Shown: piece after piece, positions 1 to 5,276 of the stretch | How positions within the stretch are numbered: the stretch's first letter is position 1 | Layout of the letters: each line of letters starts with the position of its first letter | NCBI GenBank assembly: GCA_003671065.1 | Contig: QWPU01000228.1 | Coordinates: 1 to 5,276 of the forward strand | Reading direction: 5' to 3' | DNA: 5,276 bases | Source of the DNA: Planctomycetota bacterium | GTDB taxonomy: Bacteria; Planctomycetota; Phycisphaerae; Phycisphaerales; SM1A02 | The notes under the pieces: model-generated | Told to the model about the DNA's origin: nothing | Database searches by the model: none | Seen by the model: only the letters and a program-made list of their open reading frames with translations | Program-made: the position numbers and the translations under genes

Positions 1-53
1 ACCGCAAGGGTTCGCTCAGTTCAATTCCTAAAATTGAGAAAGATGCTTGGTTT

Positions 54-85
54 CGAAGCGAGCAATACTTCCTGTGCTCGCATCG
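54..85 (-). terminator. Candidate hairpin terminator for the minus-strand unit
   Basis: GCGAGCA at 58-64 pairs perfectly with TGCTCGC at 75-81 around a 10-nt loop. One A/A mismatch further out, three more pairs (CGA 54-56 with TCG 83-85) extend the stem. Read on the minus strand, the stem is followed by moderately T-rich sequence (TTTCTCAATTTT) but no clean T run. It lies about 90 bases after the dockerin stop codon, where the leftward unit should end. Terminator function is inferred and only moderately supported. Confidence 0.3.
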
Positions 86-124
86 CGCTCAACGTGGGGG
101 CGCTCGCGCTCAACGGTGGGGCGC
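83..124. repeat. 21-bp tandem repeat, two copies plus a decayed third
   Basis: Copy one (83-103) and copy two (104-124) both begin TCGCGCTCAACG and end GGGGCGC; they differ only by a shifted G/T in the middle. A third partial copy begins at 125 (TCGCCCTCAAC) and then diverges. The unit length is a multiple of three, but no convincing protein is encoded here. Each copy contains short GC-rich self-complementary stretches such as GGGCGCTCGCCC at 119-130. It may be replication slippage in an intergenic region. Confidence 0.7.
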
Positions 125-173
125 TCGCCCTCAACTGCTGCAATCCCCATCGGGCAAAGCACTTAACGCGTCA

Positions 174-560
174 TCACACCCCATTACCCCAATGCGCAAG
201 CAGGAGCGACAAATCTGCGGCATCGATCGCGTTGTTGTCATCCAGATCGCCAATCGTCGGATCAGGCATTCCCCAATGCGCCAATAGCAGCGACAAATCG
301 GCCGCGCTCACGACGCCACTGAGATCAAGATCGCCATACGCATACTGCAAACAATCCACCGTTCCATCACTATTTGAGTCCACTTGCATGAAGCCGCACG
401 CGCAGATCGTTGGATCACTCGGCGCCACGCCATCGCACACCATCGGGATGATGATGTTCTGCCACTGACCCGCGGCGAGCTTCGTTGCTTGCCCGAGTGC
501 TGCGCTCACTTCGCCTTGTCCAAACTCATTGCCGCCCCACGCGCTTGAGTTCAACGCGTT
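174..560 (-). pseudogene. 5'-truncated RCC1-repeat / dockerin surface protein remnant
   Basis: The minus-strand frame ending in TGA at 174-176 has a clear C-terminal architecture. First comes one RCC1-like repeat (SAWGGNEFGQ, then ALGQATKLAAGQWQNIIIP), then a calcium-loop-like DSNSDGTVD segment (about 354-380), then a duplicated dockerin-type region with loops DLDLSGVVSAAD and DLDDNNAIDAAD, each followed by LSLLLAHWG. In planctomycetes such tails occur at the C-terminus of secreted proteins. There is no ATG, signal peptide or N-terminal part: upstream of about 545 the same frame only shadows the metallopeptidase gene. Internal GTG/TTG codons would give a protein without an export signal. I infer a gene fragment left by recombination or insertion. 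The alternative is a C-terminal tail of the upstream peptidase, displaced by one base (see findings). Confidence 0.7.
186..305 (-). repeat. Duplicated dockerin motif (AADLSLLLAHWG twice)
   Basis: Bases 186-221 and 270-305 encode the identical 12-residue segment AADLSLLLAHWG, 84 bases (28 codons) apart, each just after or overlapping the end of a D-x-D-x-[SN] calcium-binding loop. The two DNA copies differ at a few positions, so this is an ordinary diverged protein-domain duplication and not a recent DNA repeat. Confidence 0.8.
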
Positions 561-1920
561 ATTTCTTGCGACGGTAATAGTCGGTCGCCGTTTGGCCGAA
601 CGCATCAATCGTGTAGCCAAAGTCTTCGCGCAGCGCGACTTCCCAGTTCTTTCCGCCTTTGACAGCGCGAATCCAGCGACCGAACGCATCAGCTTGTTGA
701 CGCACCATGAGTTCGACAATCGCGTAACCGACGGCGTAGCCAATCGCGTTTGGTCCAGGCCATGTTCCATCCTGATAGTTGAGTCGCATCACATCAGCCA
801 CACTTCCGCCTGAACGAATGTAGTCAAGCGCTTGCGGTCGACGCTCTTTATCAACGGGCGATGATTTGAAACTCACGGACGCGATGTACTCGCACAACCC
901 TTCATCGGCCCATGCAGGAAGTCGCGCGGCACTGTGATAGCGATGCATGATGCCGTGGACAGTTTCGTGCAACAGCGTCGCATCGAAACGATCTTGATCA
1001 TCCGACCAGAAGATGTTCACGAACACTTGCGGGCCGACTTGATGGCAGAGTCCAACAACGCCGCGCGGCGTCATGGAATTGAAACCAGCGGCTTCAACTA
1101 AGCGAAACTTCTCTTCATCTGGCTGCAGCAAAATCACTGCTTTTCCCCAGAAAAGATTGAGTCCGCTCGGGATGCCGAAAAGTTTGAGCACCGCTTCGTA
1201 CATGGCATCGAGACTGCGCGCGCACTCTTGCACGGCGTCGCGTTTGGTGGCGGCATAGAGCAAGAAGTAGCGCGTCTCAACGCAGACAGGCTGCATGCCT
1301 GATGCTTTGCAGATTTCTTCGACGCGCGCTTTCATCGCAGCCGTTGCGGCTTCGTGCTCAACGCGCGTAAGAATTGGCCACGGGGGAACGCCGCCTGCTG
1401 TTGTTGGAATGCCTGCGCTCATCTTGGTGTGGAGCGCGATGCGTTCGGCGTGCTGCGCGTTGATGAACGCGTTTTCGCCGCGGATTTTTGCAGCGTCGAT
1501 GAGTGGCTTCGCAGTTTTGTCAGTACGCAACGCGCGTGCGAATGCTGCATCAGAACCACTCCCTTCACCGAGGAGCATGAGCAACTCGCCTTTGAGAATG
1601 AGATCATCGACTTGCTTCTCATCGAGAATCTTCGCGGCGAGTGCTGCGAGATCGGCTGGAAGAATGTCGCACCAAAGCGTCTTCGAGAAGCCCTCGCCTG
1701 TGGACGCATCGCCTTCGAATCCTTCGCCATCGAAGGAGGTGACTTTGCCATTCACGCGTGCGCCGTTACGCAATCGCGTTTTGATGCTGATCGGCTTCGC
1801 GAGTTTTTCGCTGGCGTGCAATGCACTGTTCGGCGCAGTCGCACTGATCGGCACATCATCAGCGCGACAGAGTGGACTCATCGCACACGCAAGACAGCAA
1901 GAGAGAGTGAGGAGGCGCAT
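559..1920 (-). CDS. Secreted HExxH zinc metallopeptidase-like protein (peptidase MA-like / DUF1570 type)
   Basis: A 453-residue protein with an ATG start and a probable signal peptide (hydrophobic residues 3-17, cleavage near A20 in CRA-DD), so it should act outside the cytoplasm. Residues 43-95 resemble a small beta-rich domain often seen N-terminal in planctomycete proteins (NGARVNGKVTSFDGEGFEG). The C-terminal half carries HETVH at residues 318-322 (bases 955-969) and LPAWADEGLCEY at 334-345. This is the gluzincin arrangement in which two histidines and a downstream glutamate (E340 is the likely third ligand) bind zinc and E319 is the catalytic base. Peptide hydrolysis is therefore likely, but the substrate is unknown. 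A weak GGTAGG (1931-1936) lies 10 bases before the ATG. It starts 32 bases after the DUF456 gene and is probably cotranscribed with it. The stop TAA directly abuts the dockerin remnant. Confidence 0.85.
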   Translation of the reverse strand: MRLLTLSCCLACAMSPLCRADDVPISATAPNSALHASEKLAKPISIKTRLRNGARVNGKVTSFDGEGFEGDASTGEGFSKTLWCDILPADLAALAAKILDEKQVDDLILKGELLMLLGEGSGSDAAFARALRTDKTAKPLIDAAKIRGENAFINAQHAERIALHTKMSAGIPTTAGGVPPWPILTRVEHEAATAAMKARVEEICKASGMQPVCVETRYFLLYAATKRDAVQECARSLDAMYEAVLKLFGIPSGLNLFWGKAVILLQPDEEKFRLVEAAGFNSMTPRGVVGLCHQVGPQVFVNIFWSDDQDRFDATLLHETVHGIMHRYHSAARLPAWADEGLCEYIASVSFKSSPVDKERRPQALDYIRSGGSVADVMRLNYQDGTWPGPNAIGYAVGYAIVELMVRQQADAFGRWIRAVKGGKNWEVALREDFGYTIDAFGQTATDYYRRKK

Positions 1921-1952
1921 CTAACACTAGCCTACCCGCGGATGCGCGCGAA

Positions 1953-2504
1953 TCACGCAGTAAACGCGGCGATTGCGAGTGTCATCCACACGGCGAGGCT
2001 GATCGGGAGTTTCGCAAGCGTTCCCAGAATGCGTCCGATCACGGCGCCGAGCGCGGGCTTCGCGGTTTCGTGCAGCTTGCGGCCTTCGTGAGTGAGTTCG
2101 CCGAGCATTGCGCCCATCGCAGTGCCGATCACCGCGCCTGTGAGCGTGCCAACGAGCGGGATCAGAATCAAGACCGTGCCAACGAGCGCACCGATCACGC
2201 CGCCGATCATGGAGCCGATCATGCCGCGCGGTGAGGCGCCAAACTTTCGCGCGCCCGCTGCGGAGAGCGCGAATTCGAGGAGTTCGCCGATTGTCGCCAT
2301 GATGATGACCGCGATGATGGTCAGCGGATGAAATGTGAAACTGGAGCCTGCGGGTAGCCAAAGCCAATCGAGGCAATCGATCATCATCGCACTGATGATG
2401 AGAATCCATGCGCCAGGAAGACCTGCGAGGACTGCGAAGACGCACGCGCCGCCAAAGAGCGTGAACGCGAGAGCGAGGGAGTTGGCGACGATTGATGGAG
2501 TCAT
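1953..2504 (-). CDS. DUF456 family integral membrane protein
   Basis: A 183-residue, strongly hydrophobic protein. Family hallmarks are visible: GLPGAW at residues 28-33 after the first membrane segment, IGELLEFALSAAGARKFGAS at about 72-91, and glycine-rich membrane segments at about 95-135 (IGSMIGGVIGALVG, GAVIGTAMGAMLGEL). Roughly five membrane spans are likely (about 8-29, 33-50, 60-83, 95-135 possibly as two, 160-182). DUF456 has no established biochemical function; the glycine-zipper-like helices suggest tight helix packing in the membrane. The start is the ATG at 2502-2504, which shares its A with the TGA of the upstream gene and has no Shine-Dalgarno sequence, so translation is probably coupled. 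A much longer in-frame extension exists upstream but is arginine-rich and out of register with the real upstream gene. Confidence 0.85.
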   Translation of the reverse strand: MTPSIVANSLALAFTLFGGACVFAVLAGLPGAWILIISAMMIDCLDWLWLPAGSSFTFHPLTIIAVIIMATIGELLEFALSAAGARKFGASPRGMIGSMIGGVIGALVGTVLILIPLVGTLTGAVIGTAMGAMLGELTHEGRKLHETAKPALGAVIGRILGTLAKLPISLAVWMTLAIAAFTA

Positions 2505-2956
2505 CAGTGTGTTCGTATGCGCACTGTAAACCGCCACTGGTTCTCGGAAATTCGCGTGCCTTCGACTTCGCTTTGATCGGTTCGCAGGCGCAGTGACGCG
2601 CCCTCGGCTGACAGTTGCGCGTGGCCTGCGCATTGCATCATCGGCTCGACAAGTCCTCGTCCACGCGAGAGTTCGACCGATAGGGTGAGCGCGAGATACA
2701 GCGCTCGGTGCGGCGGTTGTTCGAACGCGTTGTAGTCGCCGTCGACAAGTTCGCCTTCGCGCAAAGCCGAAAGGGGAATACGCCAGGATCGCGCGATTCG
2801 AGCGTCTTTTGCAGGCATTTCCGCCGCTTGGGCGCACGCGATAAAGAGGTCGAGGTGCGCTTCGAGCGCGTCAGTCGCCGAGTGCCTGACGATTGCTACG
2901 CGCACGGCGCCGACGCCATCTGTGAAGGGGAAACTGTCCAACGGCGCAACCGGCAT
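2504..2956 (-). CDS. Unrecognised ~150-residue protein, first gene of the leftward operon
   Basis: I do not recognise this protein. It is 150 residues from the ATG at 2954-2956; an in-frame GTG at 2963-2965 would add three residues. The ATG is preferred because GAGAG lies 8 bases before it, although the case is weak. There is no signal peptide or membrane segment, so it is probably cytoplasmic. The visible pattern is a mixed helix/strand N-terminal half (VRVAIVRHSATDALEAHLDLFIACAQAAEM split over two elements), a central RSWRIPLSAL, and a C-terminal half of alternating strand-like stretches (ALYLALTLSVEL, ASLRLRTD, QWRFTVRI). Balanced amino-acid composition, unlike the arginine-rich competing frames, and the TGATG junction with the DUF456 gene support it as real. 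Its tight coupling to a membrane protein hints at a shared role, but no function can be assigned. Confidence 0.65.
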   Translation of the reverse strand: MPVAPLDSFPFTDGVGAVRVAIVRHSATDALEAHLDLFIACAQAAEMPAKDARIARSWRIPLSALREGELVDGDYNAFEQPPHRALYLALTLSVELSRGRGLVEPMMQCAGHAQLSAEGASLRLRTDQSEVEGTRISENQWRFTVRIRTH

Positions 2957-3036
2957 GCGTGGCACTCTCGCTCATTTTCCAAGCGCGTGCCAAGGCGCGG
3001 AAGGATCGCGAAAAGTCCCTATCATCCGACCCAATC
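2957..3036. promoter_or_regulatory. Divergent intergenic region, likely holding both promoters
   Basis: About 80 bases separate the leftward operon from the rightward lipoprotein gene, so promoters for both units should lie here or extend into the coding ends. A TATCAT (3020-3025) could be a -10 box for the plus strand but has no good -35 partner. On the minus strand a TTGGCA (plus strand TGCCAA, 2989-2994) could be a -35 box, again without a clear -10. No convincing operator palindrome was found. The promoter role is inferred from gene orientation. Confidence 0.35.
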
Positions 3037-3690
3037 ATGAACCGAATTCTCCTCGCCGCCATTCTCACTTCGGCCGCTCTCACCGCCTGCGCCGCAAACC
3101 GCCCCATGGTGACCGCTAAGAAGGAAGCCGATCATGCGTTCGCATTCGGTGACTACGCCAAGGCCGCGCCTGCGTATCTCGAGATTCTCGAGAAGGCGCC
3201 TGGCGATTGGGAAGTCGAGTATCGCTACGGCGTGTGCCTTGCTGAACTTGGAAATCTTCGCGAAGCACGCACGCATGTTGAAACCGCACAAGCCGCTAAC
3301 CCGACGAGCGATGAAGTCGCTGCGGGACTTGCGCAGGTTTACTTCAAACTTGGTGAGAAGCAGAAGCTCGTGCAACTCTTGCAAGATCGCGGCAATTTCC
3401 AGCGCTCACTTGCAAGCCTCATGTTGCTTGCGGATTACGCGCTGCTTATGAATGACGCCGACACCGCAACGACCGCTATCAACGGCGCGATTCTGCTTGC
3501 GGAAGGCAATGATTTCGAGCCGTACTTGAAGGCCGTCATCATCGCCGAGAAACTTGGCGACACTAAGAGCGCGTCGCGTCGCCTGCGTCAGGCGTATGCG
3601 ATTGCGCCGAATGCACCTGCAGTTGGCGCGAAACTTTCGGAGTACGGTCTTGCGATTGAGCCAACCACTGGGCTTCCACCAGGACCGTGA
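3037..3690 (+). CDS. TPR-repeat lipoprotein
   Basis: A 217-residue protein beginning MNRILLAAILTSAALTAC. This is a typical lipoprotein signal peptide with lipobox LTAC and the lipid-attachment cysteine at residue 18; alanine, not aspartate, at +2 is compatible with outer-membrane placement. The mature part is made of tetratricopeptide-like helix pairs: about 28-57 (ADHAFAFGDYAKAAPAYLEI), 58-91 (EYRYGVCLAELGNLREARTHV), a weaker one at 92-120, then 126-158 and 161-194 (AEKLGDTKSASRRLRQAYAI), ending in a proline-rich tail. TPR proteins act as protein-binding scaffolds; the partner is unknown. The ATG at 3037 is chosen over an in-frame upstream start at 2959 because only the former places the signal peptide at the N-terminus. 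No Shine-Dalgarno sequence is visible. It is followed after 37 bases by the ArsR-methyltransferase gene on the same strand. Confidence 0.85.
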   Translation: MNRILLAAILTSAALTACAANRPMVTAKKEADHAFAFGDYAKAAPAYLEILEKAPGDWEVEYRYGVCLAELGNLREARTHVETAQAANPTSDEVAAGLAQVYFKLGEKQKLVQLLQDRGNFQRSLASLMLLADYALLMNDADTATTAINGAILLAEGNDFEPYLKAVIIAEKLGDTKSASRRLRQAYAIAPNAPAVGAKLSEYGLAIEPTTGLPPGP

Positions 3691-3731
3691 TTGTGCGATG
3701 ACGGCATGAGCGAAGCATGAGCCCGATTTGA
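3687..3731 (+). promoter_or_regulatory. Ladder of overlapping mini-ORFs linking the lipoprotein stop to the TTG start
   Basis: The lipoprotein stop TGA (3688-3690) overlaps a GTG (3687). The frame from that GTG stops at 3699-3701, overlapping an ATG (3698). That frame stops at 3707-3709, overlapping an ATG (3706), which stops at 3718-3720, overlapping an ATG (3717), which stops at 3729-3731, overlapping the TTG start (3728) of the next gene. Each junction is an xTGA overlap suited to termination-reinitiation. Part of the pattern comes from three imperfect 11-bp units beginning ATGAGC, ATGAGC and TTGAGC at 3706, 3717 and 3728. The base pattern is directly visible; a coupling function is inferred. 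Confidence 0.45.
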
Positions 3732-4666
3732 GCGCAGAACCAGCAGTTTTCCCTATCTTTAGTGCGCTTGCTGATCCGCAGCGCGCGCGCATGCTGCGTG
3801 TGCTTGAGCGCGAAGAACTTGCGGTCGGTGAGTTGGCTGCAGCGCTGCAACTCGCGCAGTCGACCATGAGTCGTCACTTGAAAGCCCTTCATAGCGCAGG
3901 CCTTGTTGCCAAACGCGCAGAGGGCACCGCAACTTTCTATCGCCTCGCGCGCGAAACACTCGGCAACGAAGCGCGCGCCGCGTGGGATCTCGTGCGCGGC
4001 TCGATCGGTGCGCATCCCACATTTGCTGATGACGATCGCCGACTCAACGAAGTGCTCGCCGCGCGCAACACCGATTCCATTGGTTTCTTCGGGCGCGTTG
4101 GTGGTGAGTGGAATGAATTGCGTCGCGGACTCTTCGGCGAGCGCTTTGCAAGTGGTGCGTTGCTCGCGCTGATTCCCAGCACTTGGACGGTTGCCGATCT
4201 TGGTTGCGGCACTGGTGAAATTTCCGCCGAGCTCGCGCCGTTTGTTGCAAAGATCGTCGCGATTGATCGCGAACCCGCGATGCTCGAATCCGCGCGCAAG
4301 CGTTTGCGCGAGCATCGCAATGTTGAAGTGCGCAAGGGTGAGCTCGCTGATCTTCCCGCAAAAGCAGGGGAGTTTGATGCATGCGTGCTTTCGCTGGTCT
4401 TGCATCATGTGCGTTCACCCGCTGCGATCTTGGCGTCTGCGCGCAAGGCACTCGCTCGTCACGGCGCGCTCATCATCATCGACATGGTCGAACACGATCG
4501 CACGGAGTATCGCGCGACGATGGGCCACGAACATCTCGGCTTCAGCGCAGAAGCCATGCGCGCGCTTGCAAGCGAAGCGAAATTTTCACTCGATCGCTAT
4601 CACCCGTTGCGTCCCGCGATTGATTCGCGCGGACCAGGGTTGTTCGTCGCGCGCCTCGTGAAATGA
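3728..4666 (+). CDS. ArsR-type HTH regulator fused to a class I SAM-dependent methyltransferase
   Basis: A 312-residue two-domain protein. Residues 8-75 form an ArsR-family winged helix (FSALADPQRARMLRVLE, then VGELAAALQLAQSTMSRHLKALHSAGLV, then a wing ending TFYRLA). Residues about 130-275 form a Rossmann methyltransferase: motif I VADLGCGTGEIS at 155-166, the acidic ribose-contacting position D180 in KIVAIDREPAM, and the motif LSLVLHHV at 221-228. The C-terminal MGHEHLGFS (265-273) resembles a conserved segment in related ArsR-methyltransferase fusions. The metal-site cysteines of classical ArsR (ELCVCDL) are replaced by ELAVGEL, so metal sensing at that site is unlikely. Family knowledge suggests SAM or SAH sensing, as for SahR-like regulators of methionine metabolism, but no target genes are here. 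The start is TTG: nearby ATGs all stop within five codons, and the next in-frame ATG lies inside the first helix. Confidence 0.85.
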   Translation: MSAEPAVFPIFSALADPQRARMLRVLEREELAVGELAAALQLAQSTMSRHLKALHSAGLVAKRAEGTATFYRLARETLGNEARAAWDLVRGSIGAHPTFADDDRRLNEVLAARNTDSIGFFGRVGGEWNELRRGLFGERFASGALLALIPSTWTVADLGCGTGEISAELAPFVAKIVAIDREPAMLESARKRLREHRNVEVRKGELADLPAKAGEFDACVLSLVLHHVRSPAAILASARKALARHGALIIIDMVEHDRTEYRATMGHEHLGFSAEAMRALASEAKFSLDRYHPLRPAIDSRGPGLFVARLVK

Positions 4667-4689
4667 TCTTGAAATGAAGCCAAAAACGA

Positions 4690-4716
4690 CAGAGGCCCGA
4701 TGTGCTCGGGCCTCTG
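4690..4716. terminator. Bidirectional intrinsic terminator between convergent genes
   Basis: CAGAGGCCCGA (4690-4700) pairs perfectly with TCGGGCCTCTG (4706-4716) around the 5-base loop TGTGC, giving an 11-bp GC-rich stem. On the minus strand the stem is followed after three bases by TTTTT (plus-strand AAAAA at 4683-4687). On the plus strand it is followed by the weaker T-rich CATGATTTCTTGTT. It lies 23 bases after the methyltransferase stop and 31 bases after the stop of the leftward TRASH gene, the position expected for a shared terminator. Confidence 0.9.
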
Positions 4717-4747
4717 CATGATTTCTTGTTGCGGTGTCTATCGCGCG

Positions 4748-5276
4748 TTACTTCGCAGCGTCGATCTTCGCAAACGCCGCCGCTGGATCAGCCTTGACCG
4801 GACCAACGCAGCCAGGGCAGCACACGCGCACGAGTCGAGTGCCAATCACAACATCGACTGCACCTGCAGCAAGCGGCTTACCACTGATCGGGCACGTGGT
4901 GAGTTTGTAGGCGGGCTTCTGCGCTGCGATGACAGCAGTTTCATACTCCGCAACAAACTTCGCAGGCGACTTCTCAAACTTGACCTTGCACTTCTTGCAG
5001 CAGAGTTTGTAGACGCGATTCTGATAGACGATGGTCTTGGCGCTGTCGTCGAGCTTCTCGTCCTTCATCACGAGGCAGTTCGTCAACGGATACGCGCCTG
5101 CAGCCTTGATGATCGCTTCGTCCATCTTTGGCATGTACGCCGATGGATCAGCCTTGAACTTTGCTTCACATTGCGCGCAGCAGAACTTCACTTGCGTGCC
5201 GTTGAGGTTCGCGTCCTTCATGCCGTCAAGCACGGTGGTGACCGCGTCGGCTCCGAGTTTCTCGCCGCTGACGGGG
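4748..5276 (-). CDS. Triple TRASH/YHS-like cysteine-module protein (partial, N-terminus off window)
   Basis: The reading frame is open from the TAA at 4748-4750 to the right edge, about 175 residues, so the start and any signal peptide are outside. Three similar modules are visible, each with an N-terminal C-P-[VI]-S-G type turn and a downstream CCxxC: module 1 PVSGEKL with CCAQC (5168-5182; its first Cys would lie just beyond the window), module 2 NCLVMKDEKL with CCKKC (4988-5002), module 3 CPISGKPL with CCPGC (4808-4822). Each is followed by a KADP/EKSP-A turn typical of TRASH/YHS domains. Such cysteine sets bind metals such as copper or zinc, in resistance or trafficking proteins. Cysteine spacing is 24-25 residues in modules 2 and 3 and about 32 in module 1. 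Metal identity and location cannot be told here. An internal GTG at 5231-5233 is not the start because homology continues upstream. Confidence 0.8.
   Translation of the reverse strand, partial: PVSGEKLGADAVTTVLDGMKDANLNGTQVKFCCAQCEAKFKADPSAYMPKMDEAIIKAAGAYPLTNCLVMKDEKLDDSAKTIVYQNRVYKLCCKKCKVKFEKSPAKFVAEYETAVIAAQKPAYKLTTCPISGKPLAAGAVDVVIGTRLVRVCCPGCVGPVKADPAAAFAKIDAAK

Larger units (their letters stand above)
1..173. other. Non-coding stretch downstream of the dockerin remnant
   Basis: No reading frame here looks like a protein. A plus-strand frame from 34 crosses the region, but it is low in complexity here (ALALN repeats) and further on runs antisense to the clear dockerin motifs. The stretch holds a small AT-rich inverted repeat (TCAATT at 21-26, AATTGA at 32-37), a larger GC-rich hairpin at 54-85 and a 21-bp tandem repeat from 83. 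This looks like the 3' flank of the minus-strand genes. No tRNA or promoter could be recognised. Confidence 0.5.

Noticed and set aside
20..40. TTCAATTCC resembling a tRNA T-arm
   Set aside because: The flanking bases do not form the five-pair T stem and no acceptor or anticodon arm is present on either strand.
34..468. Plus-strand open frame of 144 codons
   Set aside because: Low-complexity ALALN stretch followed by sequence antisense to the unmistakable dockerin motifs; no domain or ribosome-binding site.
1295..2091. Two long plus-strand open frames antisense to the peptidase and DUF456 genes
   Set aside because: They are rich in R, C and S, show no motifs, and lie opposite genes with signal peptide, HExxH and membrane patterns. 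GC-rich DNA commonly gives such antisense frames.
2505..2837. N-terminal extension of the DUF456 frame up to 2837
   Set aside because: The extension is arginine-rich and overlaps the coupled upstream gene in another frame; the ATG at 2504 fits the family start and the TGATG junction.
2959..3036. Upstream start for the TPR lipoprotein at 2959
   Set aside because: It would place 26 charged and polar residues before the signal peptide and bury the lipobox.
3563..4408. Minus-strand open frame of 281 codons opposite the ArsR-methyltransferase gene
   Set aside because: Antisense to clear HTH and SAM-binding motifs; its own translation shows no recognisable domain.
1..5276. CRISPR array, insertion sequence, attachment site or defence island
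   Set aside because: No regularly spaced repeats, transposase-like frame, terminal inverted repeats or recognisable defence genes were seen. The only tandem repeats are the short units at 83-124 and 3706-3738.

Overview
The window most likely comes from a planctomycete, probably of the Phycisphaerae type. The strongest clue is a duplicated C-terminal dockerin-like tail with the ADLSLLLAHWG signature next to an RCC1-like repeat, a combination typical of secreted proteins in that group. Supporting clues are a GC-rich sequence full of GCG/CGC, weak or absent Shine-Dalgarno sequences, TTG/GTG starts, a secreted HExxH peptidase with a planctomycete-style N-terminal domain, and a TRASH-type cysteine protein. 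The assignment rests on recalled family knowledge, not on a search.

Layout from left to right: (1) 1-173 has no gene but holds two small inverted repeats and a 21-bp tandem repeat. (2) 174-560 (minus) is the 3' end of an RCC1/dockerin surface-protein gene with no usable start, directly abutting the next gene's stop codon. (3) 559-2956 (minus) is a compact probable operon read right to left: an unrecognised ~150-aa protein, a DUF456 membrane protein translationally coupled to it by a TGATG overlap, and a secreted zinc-metallopeptidase-like protein. (4) 2957-3036 is a short divergent intergenic region. (5) 3037-4666 (plus) is a two-gene unit: a TPR lipoprotein, then an ArsR-type DNA-binding domain fused to a SAM-dependent methyltransferase. 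The second gene starts at a TTG reached through a chain of tiny overlapping reading frames. (6) 4690-4716 is a perfect hairpin that can serve as a bidirectional terminator between convergent genes. (7) 4748-5276 (minus) is the C-terminal part of a protein with three TRASH/YHS-like CCxxC cysteine modules; its start lies outside the window.

The genes do not form an obvious single pathway. Several products face the envelope: the peptidase, DUF456 protein, lipoprotein and dockerin remnant. The ArsR-methyltransferase fusion is the only evident regulator. I see no CRISPR array, tRNA, rRNA or insertion sequence, and no convincing defence system. The most unusual signals are the stop/start ladder at 3687-3731 and the dockerin remnant lying exactly one frame away from the end of the secreted peptidase.
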